This document shows, piece after piece, positions 1-7,690 of a stretch of DNA of 18,382 nucleotides. The notes under the pieces are model-generated. The model worked only from the letters and a program-made list of their open reading frames with translations. It made no database searches and was not told the DNA's origin. A program made the position numbers and the translations under genes. The stretch spans positions 1 through 18,382 of the forward strand of contig JADJXM010000026.1 of assembly GCA_016715865.1 (NCBI GenBank), given 5' to 3'. The number at the start of each line of letters is the position of its first letter. Positions within the stretch are counted from its first letter, which is position 1. This stretch comes from Acidobacteriota bacterium. Lineage in GTDB: Bacteria > Acidobacteriota > Blastocatellia > RBC074.

Positions 1-465
1 ACCGTTCGCGTTGTGTTTGGATGCCGACCATTCGAGCAGTCGGCCCCCTTCGTATCCCGCGCAGACGATCAGATGCCCTGTCCCATCCTCGCGCCAGATC
101 TGGCAAATGTCCCCGATCTGTGGGGGTTCTTGGGAGTAGTCGGCAAGCCCCAACTCGCCCAAAAGGATCGGCAGATCGCCGCGTTTGTCGGGGTCGAGAT
201 CTTCCCATGCGGCGAGACGCAAAGCCTCGATGACAGCGGGGGTCATGGCCTCGTCTTCTTGAAGATCGGTGAACCGTCGCAACAGTTCAACGAGCGCCCA
301 CCACACCGCGCCCGAACAATGAACCGTGCCGTCAGCCCGCCAAAGTTCGCGGTTTCGCCATACGACCGCAGACGGAACCCCCCGTCCCTGCGTGGAGTAG
401 GTGGTTTTCGGTGCCGACTTCCAAACCTCTTGCCATCTCGTGATCATGCTATAAATCCCCGCCAT
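1..465 (-). CDS. NlpC/P60-like cysteine peptidase, C-terminus beyond window
   Basis: This minus-strand frame is open from ATG at 465 to the left edge, giving 155 residues with no stop. HCSGAVWWALVE starts at residue 49 and its Cys50 resembles the DCSG nucleophile of NlpC/P60 peptidases. Further on, GDICQIW is followed by GTGHLIVCAG, whose His131 is a candidate catalytic base, and then LLEWSAS. The family cleaves peptidoglycan peptide links. As the last gene seen after the tail-tip genes it could be a tail-associated lysin that helps entry, or the endolysin. The usual Asp before Cys is replaced by His, and an alpha-helical stretch of about 60 residues separates Cys from His, longer than usual. 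Start is uncertain: GTG at 474 overlaps the preceding stop, and ATG at 447 is also in frame. Family assignment rests on motifs only. Confidence 0.75.
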   Translation of the reverse strand, partial: MAGIYSMITRWQEVWKSAPKTTYSTQGRGVPSAVVWRNRELWRADGTVHCSGAVWWALVELLRRFTDLQEDEAMTPAVIEALRLAAWEDLDPDKRGDLPILLGELGLADYSQEPPQIGDICQIWREDGTGHLIVCAGYEGGRLLEWSASKHNANG

Positions 466-470
466 CTCGA

Positions 471-572
471 TCACTTCTGTATCTGGATTCGTGGTGTTTC
501 AGAGTCTGTCCGCCGTTCCACGGGGTAGTAGTCGATCGCCGATCTGCTGCGTTCGGACACAAAATCAAACAT
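471..572 (-). CDS. Tiny hypothetical protein, 33 residues
   Basis: ATG at 572 opens a 33-residue frame beginning MFDFVSERSRS and ending RIQIQK. It overlaps the end of the upstream broken gene by eight bases (ATGTTTGA), the same kind of junction as the well-supported one at 13206-13213. It ends just before the peptidase start, so it fits an operon filler. No Shine-Dalgarno is evident, so translation would depend on coupling. A neighbouring frame here also has protein-like content (QQIGDRLLPRGTADRL), so this may instead be part of the frame-disturbed stretch upstream. Function unknown. Confidence 0.35.
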   Translation of the reverse strand: MFDFVSERSRSAIDYYPVERRTDSETPRIQIQK

Positions 573-1266
573 CAGAGGCGTTCGTGGTGTCGCACTGCCC
601 AATGCCCTTTGCGGATGCGGCGGTTGCCGATGTGTTCGGGTTGTTCGTCCACATCTGTCCAACGCGCACGTTGTCGAATCGCACTGCCGCCAGTTGTAAA
701 TTCTCGAGCCTGATCCCAAAAATCCACAACAATCAAATACACGCGCCATCACAAGATTTATGGCCGTCGCGACCCAAATTGCGAAAGGTTAAGCGCGATA
801 GTGCGCATATCGAATCTGTCGATGCTCTCCATAGGTTTCCTCTGACGCCCAGGCAGTACGATGTCGGGCTTGAACGGGTTGATATTCCGCGGTGGGTGTT
901 GTCGCATCTTTGAACCACGTCGATGCAGCTTTCTGCGGTTCAGGAGCTTGGCATTCTGCGCTTCTAGGGAAGCGCGGATAGGCCGCTCGCCGCCCCTGAA
1001 TCCGTCAGGGTTCACCTACTGCCAGTCCAGAACCAGACCGGGCTATCTGCCGCAAACATCCAGAGGTTCGCGCCGAGTCGTGACGATGCGGCTTTTGCCG
1101 TGGATCCGTCAGGTTTCCTCCGCCTCCAGTGGCAACAGTTCTGGCCGCCAGCGCGAAAACTGTGGACGCGTCCAGTCAGGGCTTTGCGAGGTCGCATCCG
1201 CCGCCTGCCACCGCCACCGCCACCACCCTGCACCTCTCCGCCTATCCGAACTGTTGGTCTGGTCAT
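565..1266 (-). pseudogene. Broken virion-surface gene with glycine-rich linker, several apparent frame changes
   Basis: ATG at 1266 has a good Shine-Dalgarno (AGGAGA, five bases upstream) and starts MTRPTVRIGG, the same ten residues that open the LamG gene upstream. A run of seven glycines follows. No single frame then continues. Protein-like content jumps between minus-strand frames: SQSPDWTRPQFSRW (within 1112-1207), ANLWMFAADSPVWFWTGS (1018-1071), NPFKPDIVLPGRQRKP (833-880), and LENLQLAAVRFDNVRVGQ leading to a C-terminus ending NASDV with its stop at 565. First and last segments share one frame and the span is exactly 234 codons, so indels would have to compensate. The shared N-terminus and position suggest a tail-tip or receptor-binding protein. 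Read without shifts, the first product is 84 residues and stops at 1012. A GTG-started frame at 758-1015 is an alternative separate gene. Confidence 0.5.
1207..1227. repeat. Trinucleotide run coding polyglycine
   Basis: On the minus strand alternating GGT and GGC codons encode seven consecutive glycines, just after the conserved N-terminal peptide of the broken gene. Such runs are flexible linkers. The apparent reading frame changes immediately after the run. Confidence 0.7.
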
Positions 1267-1276
1267 GTTGATCTCC
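1238..1276. repeat. Direct repeat copy 1: gene-start cassette
   Basis: This 39-base stretch matches 1931-1969 at 36 positions by eye. On the minus strand it covers the ribosome binding site and the first ten codons (MTRPTVRIGG) of the broken gene. Similarity stops abruptly afterwards. Confidence 0.85.
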
Positions 1277-1959
1277 TAGCGCCCAAACGCGCTCTTGTAT
1301 TCGGCGTCGATTCTTGCGGCAGATAGGGCAGAATTCCACAGCGCGATGTGCGAGAAAAGCTGATATGAGTTGGCCGCGTTCAATCGTACCTGCTCGTCTC
1401 CAACAGGCGTATTTTCCGAGGTTCCTGTGACGGTGGAGAGGAGTTTCCCCTGCCCGTACAAAAGCCAGCTTGTGCCCGAACGTACAACAAACAACTGAAC
1501 CATTTCGTAAAGGGTTATCCCCAAGTCTTCGCCGCCTCGCTGGAACACTTGGACGCCACCGCTCAAAGACTTGTCCCAGACTCTCAACAGGCCGGCATTC
1601 CAACCGATCCCCCACAGGCAATCGGCATCACCCGTCGAGCGACACTGAAGATCGAAACGGTTTGTGTGGACACCTGAGAACGCGAGTAGGTGGATTGTCA
1701 TATCACCCGTCAGTCGGAGGGCTGCGTTGGTTACGGAAGTAGATGCGATCTCGAATCCTCGCAGGATTCGATCTGGAAACAGTGGATGCGGCATAGCGCG
1801 CCCCAGTTTTCCCGCAAAATCGAGGCCGTTAGCGGTCGAGTCGGCAAAGGGTGAATCGTCGCATTTCCAATAGGCGAGCGCGTCCGCAAAGATCGGCTCC
1901 CTTGGAGAGACCCGACCCGTCTGATCTTGCCCGCCTATCCGTACTGTTGGTCTGGTCAT
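1276..1959 (-). CDS. LamG/concanavalin A-like lectin-fold virion protein
   Basis: This 227-residue protein starts at ATG 1959, overlapping the upstream stop by ATGA. After the N-terminal MTRPTVRIGG peptide comes AYWKCDDSPFADSTANG, which matches the opening strand pattern of LamG/jelly-roll domains (tryptophan, acidic pair, then Asp-Ser-Thr-Ala-Asn-Gly). The C-terminus HIALWNSALSAARIDAEY matches the classic closing motif of LamG_3 domains. The fold binds glycans or other ligands and is common in phage tail fibres and tail-tip proteins, so a receptor-binding or virion-decorating role is likely. The frame is also open upstream, but those residues are arginine-rich shadow sequence inside the neighbour. 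The start is fixed by the ATGA coupling and by the duplicate start at 1266. Ligand unknown. Confidence 0.8.
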   Translation of the reverse strand: MTRPTVRIGGQDQTGRVSPREPIFADALAYWKCDDSPFADSTANGLDFAGKLGRAMPHPLFPDRILRGFEIASTSVTNAALRLTGDMTIHLLAFSGVHTNRFDLQCRSTGDADCLWGIGWNAGLLRVWDKSLSGGVQVFQRGGEDLGITLYEMVQLFVVRSGTSWLLYGQGKLLSTVTGTSENTPVGDEQVRLNAANSYQLFSHIALWNSALSAARIDAEYKSAFGR

Positions 1960-1969
1960 GTCAATCTCC
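1931..1969. repeat. Direct repeat copy 2: gene-start cassette
   Basis: Partner of 1238-1276, 693 bases away. It covers the minus-strand start region and first ten codons of the LamG gene, overlapping the last codons of the 113-residue gene. Confidence 0.85.
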
Positions 1970-2297
1970 GCGCTTGCGCCGATACGACTTTGTCGCCCGA
2001 AGTGGTGTCGATGTCGATCTGGAGTTCGTCGCCCGCGTTCATTTGGATATCCGTCACCTCGACCTCGGTTGCGGAGGTCGCGTCGGCGCTCACGATCTGC
2101 GAAACGACCGCGCCAGATGCGCCGTATTTTTTCTTGACGGTCAGCACCGCGCCAGTCGGTTTGGTGATTGCGACATCCAAAATGCACGCGGCGTCGGGCT
2201 TGATCTCGATGTCGATCCCTGTTGTGGAGCTTGCGGTTTGATCGGTCATCGAAGCGATCTCGCCACGCGCTCCGAGGTTGAGGGAAACTGCTGTCAT
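1956..2297 (-). CDS. Small beta-rich hypothetical virion protein
   Basis: This gene encodes 113 residues from ATG 2297, preceded by AAGGAGA five bases upstream. No membrane segment, cysteine cluster or known catalytic motif is visible apart from one cysteine. Residues are mostly Ala, Thr, Asp, Val and Ile in an alternating pattern (IDIEIKPDAACILDVAITK and VEVTDIQMNAGDELQIDI), which suggests a compact beta-sandwich. It lies between the HDH-domain proteins and the LamG protein and overlaps the LamG start by ATGA, so it is probably a virion component of the tail tip or fibre. I do not recognise a family. Confidence 0.8.
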   Translation of the reverse strand: MTAVSLNLGARGEIASMTDQTASSTTGIDIEIKPDAACILDVAITKPTGAVLTVKKKYGASGAVVSQIVSADATSATEVEVTDIQMNAGDELQIDIDTTSGDKVVSAQARRLT

Positions 2298-2306
2298 GAT
2301 GTCTCC

Positions 2307-2987
2307 TTACAGGCTAGAGTATGTGGTTGTGCCCGAAGATGCGGGCTGTGATTCTGCCCGTGTCTCTAGCAGGTTGAAGCCGAGAAAATATAGGGTCGGG
2401 GTCGCCGCGTCGCCATAGACCTCGATGTCGAAAAAGTTGGTCTGGCCGCCAACGCACGGAACATCCGAGATCGAGAGCGTTTGCGGGGTCGTTCCCGAAC
2501 CCGTCGCCTCGGTCGAAGTCGCCCCCGTGGTGAGGTTTTTGATCCGCACCTCGAAGTCCACCGAAAGACTCGCTCGAACCGTGATCTCCGCTCTCAGCGC
2601 GCAAGGGTTGACCGAGACGTTCGTGCTGTTCGAGTCGATCCCGTCCGAAACTTCGGCAGGAAACAGCGCTTCCATCCCATACTCAGCCGCGAGCGATTCC
2701 CAAGTTGATCCCGCGTTGATCGCATAGAAAAACTTTGCCTCGTTTGAACTGCGCTCGCCGACATCGAAGGAGAAGATCGAGCCGCGAAACAGCGGCGTCC
2801 CTCCTTCTGGGCCGTGATCATGGTAGCGAAAAGCCCGCGTAGCCGCGCCAATAGCGGCGATCCCACCCAACCGCTCAACCAGTCCGTTGAGATGGGTGAG
2901 GACATTGTCGATGACCGTGGATCGGCCAGCGCGAGCAATCTGTACGAACTTTCGCGCCAACGGAGGGAACGCACGAAACACGCCCAT
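2307..2987 (-). CDS. Tail-tip protein with one HDH domain
   Basis: This 226-residue protein starts at ATG 2987, overlapping the upstream stop as TGATG, with GGGAGG six bases before the start. An N-terminal amphipathic helical part of about 50 residues leads to RYHDHGPEGGTPLFRG (HDH at residues 56-58). A beta-rich C-terminal domain containing ISDVPCVGGQTNFFDIEVYG follows. Both halves align with the two modules of the adjacent 453-residue protein, so this is a separate third copy of the same domain. Placement after the tail hub suggests a tail-tip, fibre or receptor-binding role. The paired histidines could bind metal, as His-x-His motifs do in some phage fibre tips, but that is inference. Confidence 0.8.
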   Translation of the reverse strand: MGVFRAFPPLARKFVQIARAGRSTVIDNVLTHLNGLVERLGGIAAIGAATRAFRYHDHGPEGGTPLFRGSIFSFDVGERSSNEAKFFYAINAGSTWESLAAEYGMEALFPAEVSDGIDSNSTNVSVNPCALRAEITVRASLSVDFEVRIKNLTTGATSTEATGSGTTPQTLSISDVPCVGGQTNFFDIEVYGDAATPTLYFLGFNLLETRAESQPASSGTTTYSSL

Positions 2988-4348
2988 CAGAAACCTCCCA
3001 GCGCGATCTTTGAGCCGGGATCGGATTTTGCGCCTTGCCCGGGTTCCTCAGTGAGTTGAATCGCCCACACCTCGATGCTGCCCGTTGCTCCGCCAGAAAC
3101 GTGGGCTTGCAAGGTCAGATCGTTCACCGAAGAGTCGGCGCACGGAACCTTATCGATCACTAACCAGCCCGAATAGCTGGCCGCCGTGAACGTCGCCTCA
3201 TCACTGTGGTTTCCCGAACCCGTCCGCTCCATCCGAAACTTTACGGTCGCCGATCCCGACAGCGAGACCGTCACGAAGATCAGCGCGGTGAGGTAGGGAG
3301 CCGCCGATGGCGGTGTGCCCGTCGATGTCATTCCCGGACTCGGACGATATCGGATCATCCCGACCCCTGCCGCTGTCCGACCGTTCGTGTCGTCGTAGTC
3401 GACTTCGCGCCAAGATCCCGCGAGCGAGGTCAGGATATAGAGAGGGTTGTCCCCCGTCGCTGCGGTGTATTGCTTGCCGCGAGCGAGCAAGCGGCCTCCG
3501 TAGGCCGAGGAGTGGTCATGTCCTCGGCAAACTTGCGCGGCAGATCCCGGCGCTCGCCAGTCGTGAACGCCCTCGTGAAGGGCCGAAACAAACTTGTAGA
3601 GGCGATGGAGCAGGATCGGATCGACCCAAGTGTATGATCCGACGATGGCATCATCCAACGTCTCGAACGCGACCCCGACGAGATCATCCGCTTGGCCAGC
3701 CGAGCCTTCCAAAAGCCGCGTCCCTCGGTTCTCAACGGTCGCATCGGTCTCGCTGATCACGATTCCCCACACGCGAAGGATCGGCGCATCTTCGGCGTCG
3801 TATCCGCGACATCGAAAACGGAGCGCAGTCGTGTCATAAACTGCGCGAGGGTCGGTTGTGAAGACCTCGAACGGCGTCCAAAGTCGGCGCTCGGTGCTGC
3901 TCGAAGGGATCGGAAACTCCCGTCCGTCGGGAGTGACAAGAAAAAACTCCGAGTCGCCCGAGCACCAAGTGCAAACCCAACCTTTGAGGGGCCGACCTGC
4001 GGCGATGCCCGGGCTGGTCATGTAGCGGATCGGTGAACCTGCGCGATCCGATCCTTCGAGGTATCCGACCGTTTGATTTTCAGCCGTGAAGGGGTAGAGA
4101 AAAAGCGGGTCGTCCACGTTGAAACGCATCTCGCTGTAGAGATTCCCTCGGTGGATCGGGCCACCTCCGCCCTCGGGGGTGTGGTCATGTCCTTGGTAGA
4201 CTTGCGAAGATCCACCCGGAGCCGTCGCATCCCACAGTGCTTCGTAAAGGGCATTTGCAGCGCGATAGGCGCGAAGGAAAGTGTCTTGCAGGGCGTAGGC
4301 GCGGACGGCTATCGAGTCGAGCTTTAGAAGGCGAGAAACAACGCTCAT
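2987..4348 (-). CDS. Tail-tip protein with two tandem HDH domains
   Basis: This 453-residue protein is an internal duplication. Module 1 has YQGHDHTPEGGGGPIHRG (HDH at residues 54-56) and module 2 has CRGHDHSSAYGGRLLARG (HDH at residues 277-279). In both, a helical segment precedes the motif (RAYRAANALYEALWD and RLYKFVSALHEGVHD), and a beta-rich part with a final VWGIVIS or VWAIQLT strand follows. ATG at 4348 lies one base after the hub stop. The frame stays open a further 200 codons upstream, but that sequence is Arg/Ser/Thr-rich and antiparallel in character to the hub gene, so it is taken as a shadow. Position directly downstream of the hub suggests a baseplate, fibre or receptor-binding component. 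The family name is unknown to me. Confidence 0.82.
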   Translation of the reverse strand: MSVVSRLLKLDSIAVRAYALQDTFLRAYRAANALYEALWDATAPGGSSQVYQGHDHTPEGGGGPIHRGNLYSEMRFNVDDPLFLYPFTAENQTVGYLEGSDRAGSPIRYMTSPGIAAGRPLKGWVCTWCSGDSEFFLVTPDGREFPIPSSSTERRLWTPFEVFTTDPRAVYDTTALRFRCRGYDAEDAPILRVWGIVISETDATVENRGTRLLEGSAGQADDLVGVAFETLDDAIVGSYTWVDPILLHRLYKFVSALHEGVHDWRAPGSAAQVCRGHDHSSAYGGRLLARGKQYTAATGDNPLYILTSLAGSWREVDYDDTNGRTAAGVGMIRYRPSPGMTSTGTPPSAAPYLTALIFVTVSLSGSATVKFRMERTGSGNHSDEATFTAASYSGWLVIDKVPCADSSVNDLTLQAHVSGGATGSIEVWAIQLTEEPGQGAKSDPGSKIALGGF

Positions 4349-4349
4349 G

Positions 4350-6683
4350 TCATAGCCCCCAAAAATACGGATCTTCGCCGTCGATGGTCGGTGGGGTTCC
4401 CTCGGCAAGTGCAAGAAAAACACCGCGTCGGTGTTCGTCAGTCGATGGAGGTGCGGCTGTCCAGTCGTCGTAAGGAGCGAGTCGCACAAAATCGCCAGCC
4501 GCCAACCAGCCCGGGACAGCATTGACAGCGAAAAAGTCGGAGCCGTAGCTGATGCTGACGATCTCGGCTGTTGCGACGGTTCCGAGCGCTGAGGCGTCGT
4601 GAAACTCGACAAGATCGCCGACCGCAAACCAGTCCACGTCGTCGGTTCCTGTGCCGTCGTGAAGGACGGCAGAGTCGGCGAGATCCTGCGGAGCAAATCG
4701 GCTCGTTGCGCCAGTCTGGACGGAAACTTTCGTGTCATCGACCGTCGCCACAATCGCCGAAGGCGCGATGTATCCGAGACGAGCCGCGCTGCCCATGTAC
4801 CACAGAGACAGATCGATCTCGCCTTGCGCGTCGTTTGGTTGAACGCTCGTGATACGAAAAAATCCCGCAACGCCCCGACTCCCCGCGATGTTCGGCGCAT
4901 GATCAAGGTTGACCTGCACAACGTCGCCCGGCCTCCAGTCGATGCCGTCAACAAGACGAACTGGAACCGAGATCATCGGGTACGGCAAAGATCGCGCCAA
5001 CAAGATCCCCGCGAGAACGCCTTGGATAACCGAGAGCGATGCGTCTGACCGCAGTCCGGGATCTTCAATCGTCCACACGCGCTGTCCGTACCGAGGGATC
5101 GACTCCGCAACGTCCGCAAAAATCGTGTGCGTGGAGTCGTCGTCGATGGGATCAAAATCGCAGAGGACTTCGAGGCGGTTGCGGATCTGTGCCGTCCCTG
5201 CGGTGATTTGCGGAGGTCTCGTTGCAAAGCCCGCGTTGATCGTTTGCGCACCCGCATCGAGCGGAAAAAGATCGCCCCAAAGTTTCGCGGTGAGCTGGCC
5301 CGCTTCGTTGAAAAAGATCGCGCTGCCCGAAGAGAGCGCCAACCAAGAGATCAGATCGGCGACAGCCACTCCCTCCGAAAAGAGATATCGCCGCCAACCC
5401 GACCGACCCGACCGAGCGATCTCAAGTAGCCCATCGAGGTCGAAGTATCGCGAAGGCAAGGCCAAACCCCACCCCGAAGGGAGAATGTCGTAAGCCCCCG
5501 AAGCCAGCCCGAACGAGCCATCCCCCGACCGCGAACACAGCGCGGGGAGTAGGATGTCGGTGAGCGCGTCGCCTTCCATCACTCGCAGCTCCGTGAACTC
5601 TTCCCCCGCGTCAATGTCGACGGCGAGGGTGTCGAAAACGCCGCGCTTTACGCGGCCCGCTCGAACGCCACCAGTGTAGTTTGCGGAGATCAGATCGCCC
5701 GCCGCGTGGGAGTAGGTGGATGGGATACCCGATGCGGTGATCGTCGTCGAAGTGATCGCCGTGATCGTCACCGACTCTGCCTTCACAACCCCCGCAGAGT
5801 CGGTCAAATCGACGCGCTGACCGACCCGCCAAGCCTCGGGATAGTCGGTGGTCAGTGTCGATGGGGCAGTGTAGGCCGTGATCTCGGCGGTTCGGCGCGG
5901 ATAGAGCAGGTGGCGGATCTCAACGATCTCATCGGAGATCCGAAGGTGCGCGTAACCTCGCGTGTCGATGGCGGACTTGAGCGTTGCGAGGTTGTCAGCG
6001 TCGATCTCCAAGTCCGATCCTGCGGAAAGTTTCGCGCCAAGTTTTCCGCGAACGAAGGGCGCTCCCGAAAAAAGCTTCTGGTCGAGGACAAGTTGCGCGG
6101 GAGAGAGGACGTTCAAAACATAGAACCCATCGGCCCACGAGATCCCGTCGATCACGCCCACAAAGCGCGTCCATCCCGAGGCATAGGATGTGTCGGTGTC
6201 GTCGTACCAGCGCACCACACATCGCCGCCCAAAAATCGTCGGGTTGGATGCGAAAACGTCGGAGGCATCGTCGTGTGGAGCCGCGTCGGTTCCGAGCGCA
6301 CCGCGAGTGCAGCCCGTGAGGGTGTTGGTCGACTTGCCCGAATACGCGATGCACTCGCCGCCCACCCAAACCCGACCGCTTGCGGAAAGCGCGGAGGCAT
6401 CGATGACATCGACCGAGGTTGCGCTTGCGGAAAGGTCGCCGTCCAGTGTGGTTGTCGCGGTCACCGCGAGGTCGTTCAATAGCGTGGACAGATCGGCGCA
6501 TCGAAACGATAGCCCGCCATTGTCCGAGTTGCCCGTCTCAACGTCCACAGACATCGACGGCCCGCTCGGAACCTCCGCCAAAACGGATAGCCAAGTTGTC
6601 ACCCACTCTTTCGGGGCGCGCTGGCTGTTCGAGATGCCCGTCAGAGATCCAGCGATCTCGATGGATAGGCGTTTTCGGCTCAT
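4350..6683 (-). CDS. Tail hub / tail-tip protein
   Basis: This is the second-largest gene, 777 residues from ATG 6683, with GAGG seven bases upstream and an ATGA overlap with the preceding gene. The N-terminus (MSRKRLSIEIAG) and the central region (residues about 340-640, including WLALSSGSAIFFNEAGQL and WRPGDVVQVNLDHAPN) have the look of long-tailed phage hub or tail-tip proteins that cap the tube distally. Residues about 76-145 form an inserted beta domain with VWVGGECIAYSGKSTNTLTG followed by CTRGALGT, a motif frequent in phage tail proteins. Related GD-x-V modules recur at about 284-334 and 680-734. The order tape measure, distal tail, hub, receptor-binding is the standard siphovirus layout and supports the call. 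Exact family is not determined. Confidence 0.75.
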   Translation of the reverse strand: MSRKRLSIEIAGSLTGISNSQRAPKEWVTTWLSVLAEVPSGPSMSVDVETGNSDNGGLSFRCADLSTLLNDLAVTATTTLDGDLSASATSVDVIDASALSASGRVWVGGECIAYSGKSTNTLTGCTRGALGTDAAPHDDASDVFASNPTIFGRRCVVRWYDDTDTSYASGWTRFVGVIDGISWADGFYVLNVLSPAQLVLDQKLFSGAPFVRGKLGAKLSAGSDLEIDADNLATLKSAIDTRGYAHLRISDEIVEIRHLLYPRRTAEITAYTAPSTLTTDYPEAWRVGQRVDLTDSAGVVKAESVTITAITSTTITASGIPSTYSHAAGDLISANYTGGVRAGRVKRGVFDTLAVDIDAGEEFTELRVMEGDALTDILLPALCSRSGDGSFGLASGAYDILPSGWGLALPSRYFDLDGLLEIARSGRSGWRRYLFSEGVAVADLISWLALSSGSAIFFNEAGQLTAKLWGDLFPLDAGAQTINAGFATRPPQITAGTAQIRNRLEVLCDFDPIDDDSTHTIFADVAESIPRYGQRVWTIEDPGLRSDASLSVIQGVLAGILLARSLPYPMISVPVRLVDGIDWRPGDVVQVNLDHAPNIAGSRGVAGFFRITSVQPNDAQGEIDLSLWYMGSAARLGYIAPSAIVATVDDTKVSVQTGATSRFAPQDLADSAVLHDGTGTDDVDWFAVGDLVEFHDASALGTVATAEIVSISYGSDFFAVNAVPGWLAAGDFVRLAPYDDWTAAPPSTDEHRRGVFLALAEGTPPTIDGEDPYFWGL

Positions 6684-6859
6684 GTTTCCGCCTCGACCTC
6701 TTCCCACTCAATGACAAAGGGGAGCGATGTTTGAAACCGCTCCGAGGGAACGTGCAGATGACCGCATCGATCCACAAAGGCCATCACATCTTTGAAGGTG
6801 CGCCAGATCGCGCCGTCTGGTTGGAAAACACCGATACTCCGCGCTTTGCGTTGGTTCAT
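6680..6859 (-). CDS. Small tail-region hypothetical protein, 59 residues
   Basis: ATG at 6859 overlaps the upstream stop by ATGA, and its own TGA overlaps the hub ATG by ATGA, so both ends are fixed by translational coupling. The product begins MNQRKARSIGVFQPDGAIWR and ends FVIEWEEVEAET. It is soluble, with a basic N-terminus and an acidic C-terminus. The small size and the position between the distal-tail-like and hub genes suggest a tail assembly or tip accessory factor. I do not recognise a family. Confidence 0.8.
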   Translation of the reverse strand: MNQRKARSIGVFQPDGAIWRTFKDVMAFVDRCGHLHVPSERFQTSLPFVIEWEEVEAET

Positions 6860-7689
6860 GTTGCCACCCGTCGCATTTCAAGCCCTCGCGTCCACCAAGC
6901 ATAGCCAGTTTGCCGTTCGCCTCGGCTCATGTTCGCGAGGCTGTCTCCTGTCAGTTTATACAGGTAGTAGGTCGCGATGTCGGTGCGGTCGGGATAATAG
7001 CGAAACGACCGACCCGCGCCAGCCCACGGCCCCCAAAACCACGCGAGAAACTGCGTCGAGGAGGCTTGTGAAACAAAGGCAAAGGTCAACGTCCGTCGCT
7101 GTCCAAGATGCCCGTATGTCGGCCATTCATCGCGCTCGATCTCCCAGTCTTGGAAAACGTAGGCGTCGCCTTCCCCTGTCATCCCGAACGCTTCGACAAC
7201 CGTCTGCTCGTATCGCTCCTCGGAGTCGACCTCAGGTGGAAACTCAGGTATCCACACGTGCGCGATCTCTTGATCACTTGTGAACACCGTCCCTGCGGAC
7301 TTGTAGCCCGAGGTCAACAAAAAACCGAGATGATTGGGGCCAGCTTGACCCGACGCAAGGGTGTCTCCGTCCGCGTCGGTTTTCCCGCCCGTGAGGATGT
7401 TTGCGGTCTCGGCGGTTGTGGTTTTTGGATACCAAGATCCCGATCCTGTGAGCGTGATCTTGCCCGTCACCTCGGAAAAAGTGCCGCTATAAGTTCGCGT
7501 CGCTCCCGACAGCGCCGACTCTGCGGTCATGTTCGCCGCGATCAAAGATGCAAGTGCGCTCGGCCAGTAGTCTCCAGCCGCCACGGTGGTGGTCAGATTG
7601 TACGGCCCCGACTCAAACCACGAGATCGTGTTGTTGGCGCTCGAAACGACGATCTGCCCGATCAATGCGGGGGGAGTTCGCAATGCCAC
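6856..7689 (-). CDS. Distal-tail-like structural protein
   Basis: This 277-residue protein starts at GTG 7689, chosen because AGGAGG lies five bases upstream and the frame follows the tape-measure stop closely. The N-terminal 110 residues (SSANNTISWFESGPYNLTTT, then AAGDYWPSALASLIAANM and a TGKITLTGSG strand) resemble a beta domain seen in phage tail-tip proteins. The C-terminal half is rich in aromatic residues (FLAWFWGPWAGAGRSFRYY). Location between tape measure and hub is where siphoviruses carry Dit, the ring that joins the tube to the tip. That role is inferred from position and length rather than a recognised Dit signature. Confidence 0.65.
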   Translation of the reverse strand: MALRTPPALIGQIVVSSANNTISWFESGPYNLTTTVAAGDYWPSALASLIAANMTAESALSGATRTYSGTFSEVTGKITLTGSGSWYPKTTTAETANILTGGKTDADGDTLASGQAGPNHLGFLLTSGYKSAGTVFTSDQEIAHVWIPEFPPEVDSEERYEQTVVEAFGMTGEGDAYVFQDWEIERDEWPTYGHLGQRRTLTFAFVSQASSTQFLAWFWGPWAGAGRSFRYYPDRTDIATYYLYKLTGDSLANMSRGERQTGYAWWTRGLEMRRVAT

Positions 7690-7690
7690 G

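Noticed and set aside
13..528. Plus-strand open frame at the left edge
   Set aside because: Antisense to the peptidase-like gene, which shows coherent motifs; the plus-strand translation has none.
4349..4954. Upstream in-frame extension of the 453-residue HDH protein
   Set aside because: Overlaps the hub gene in another frame and has shadow-like Arg/Ser/Thr composition; ATG 4348 fits the operon spacing.
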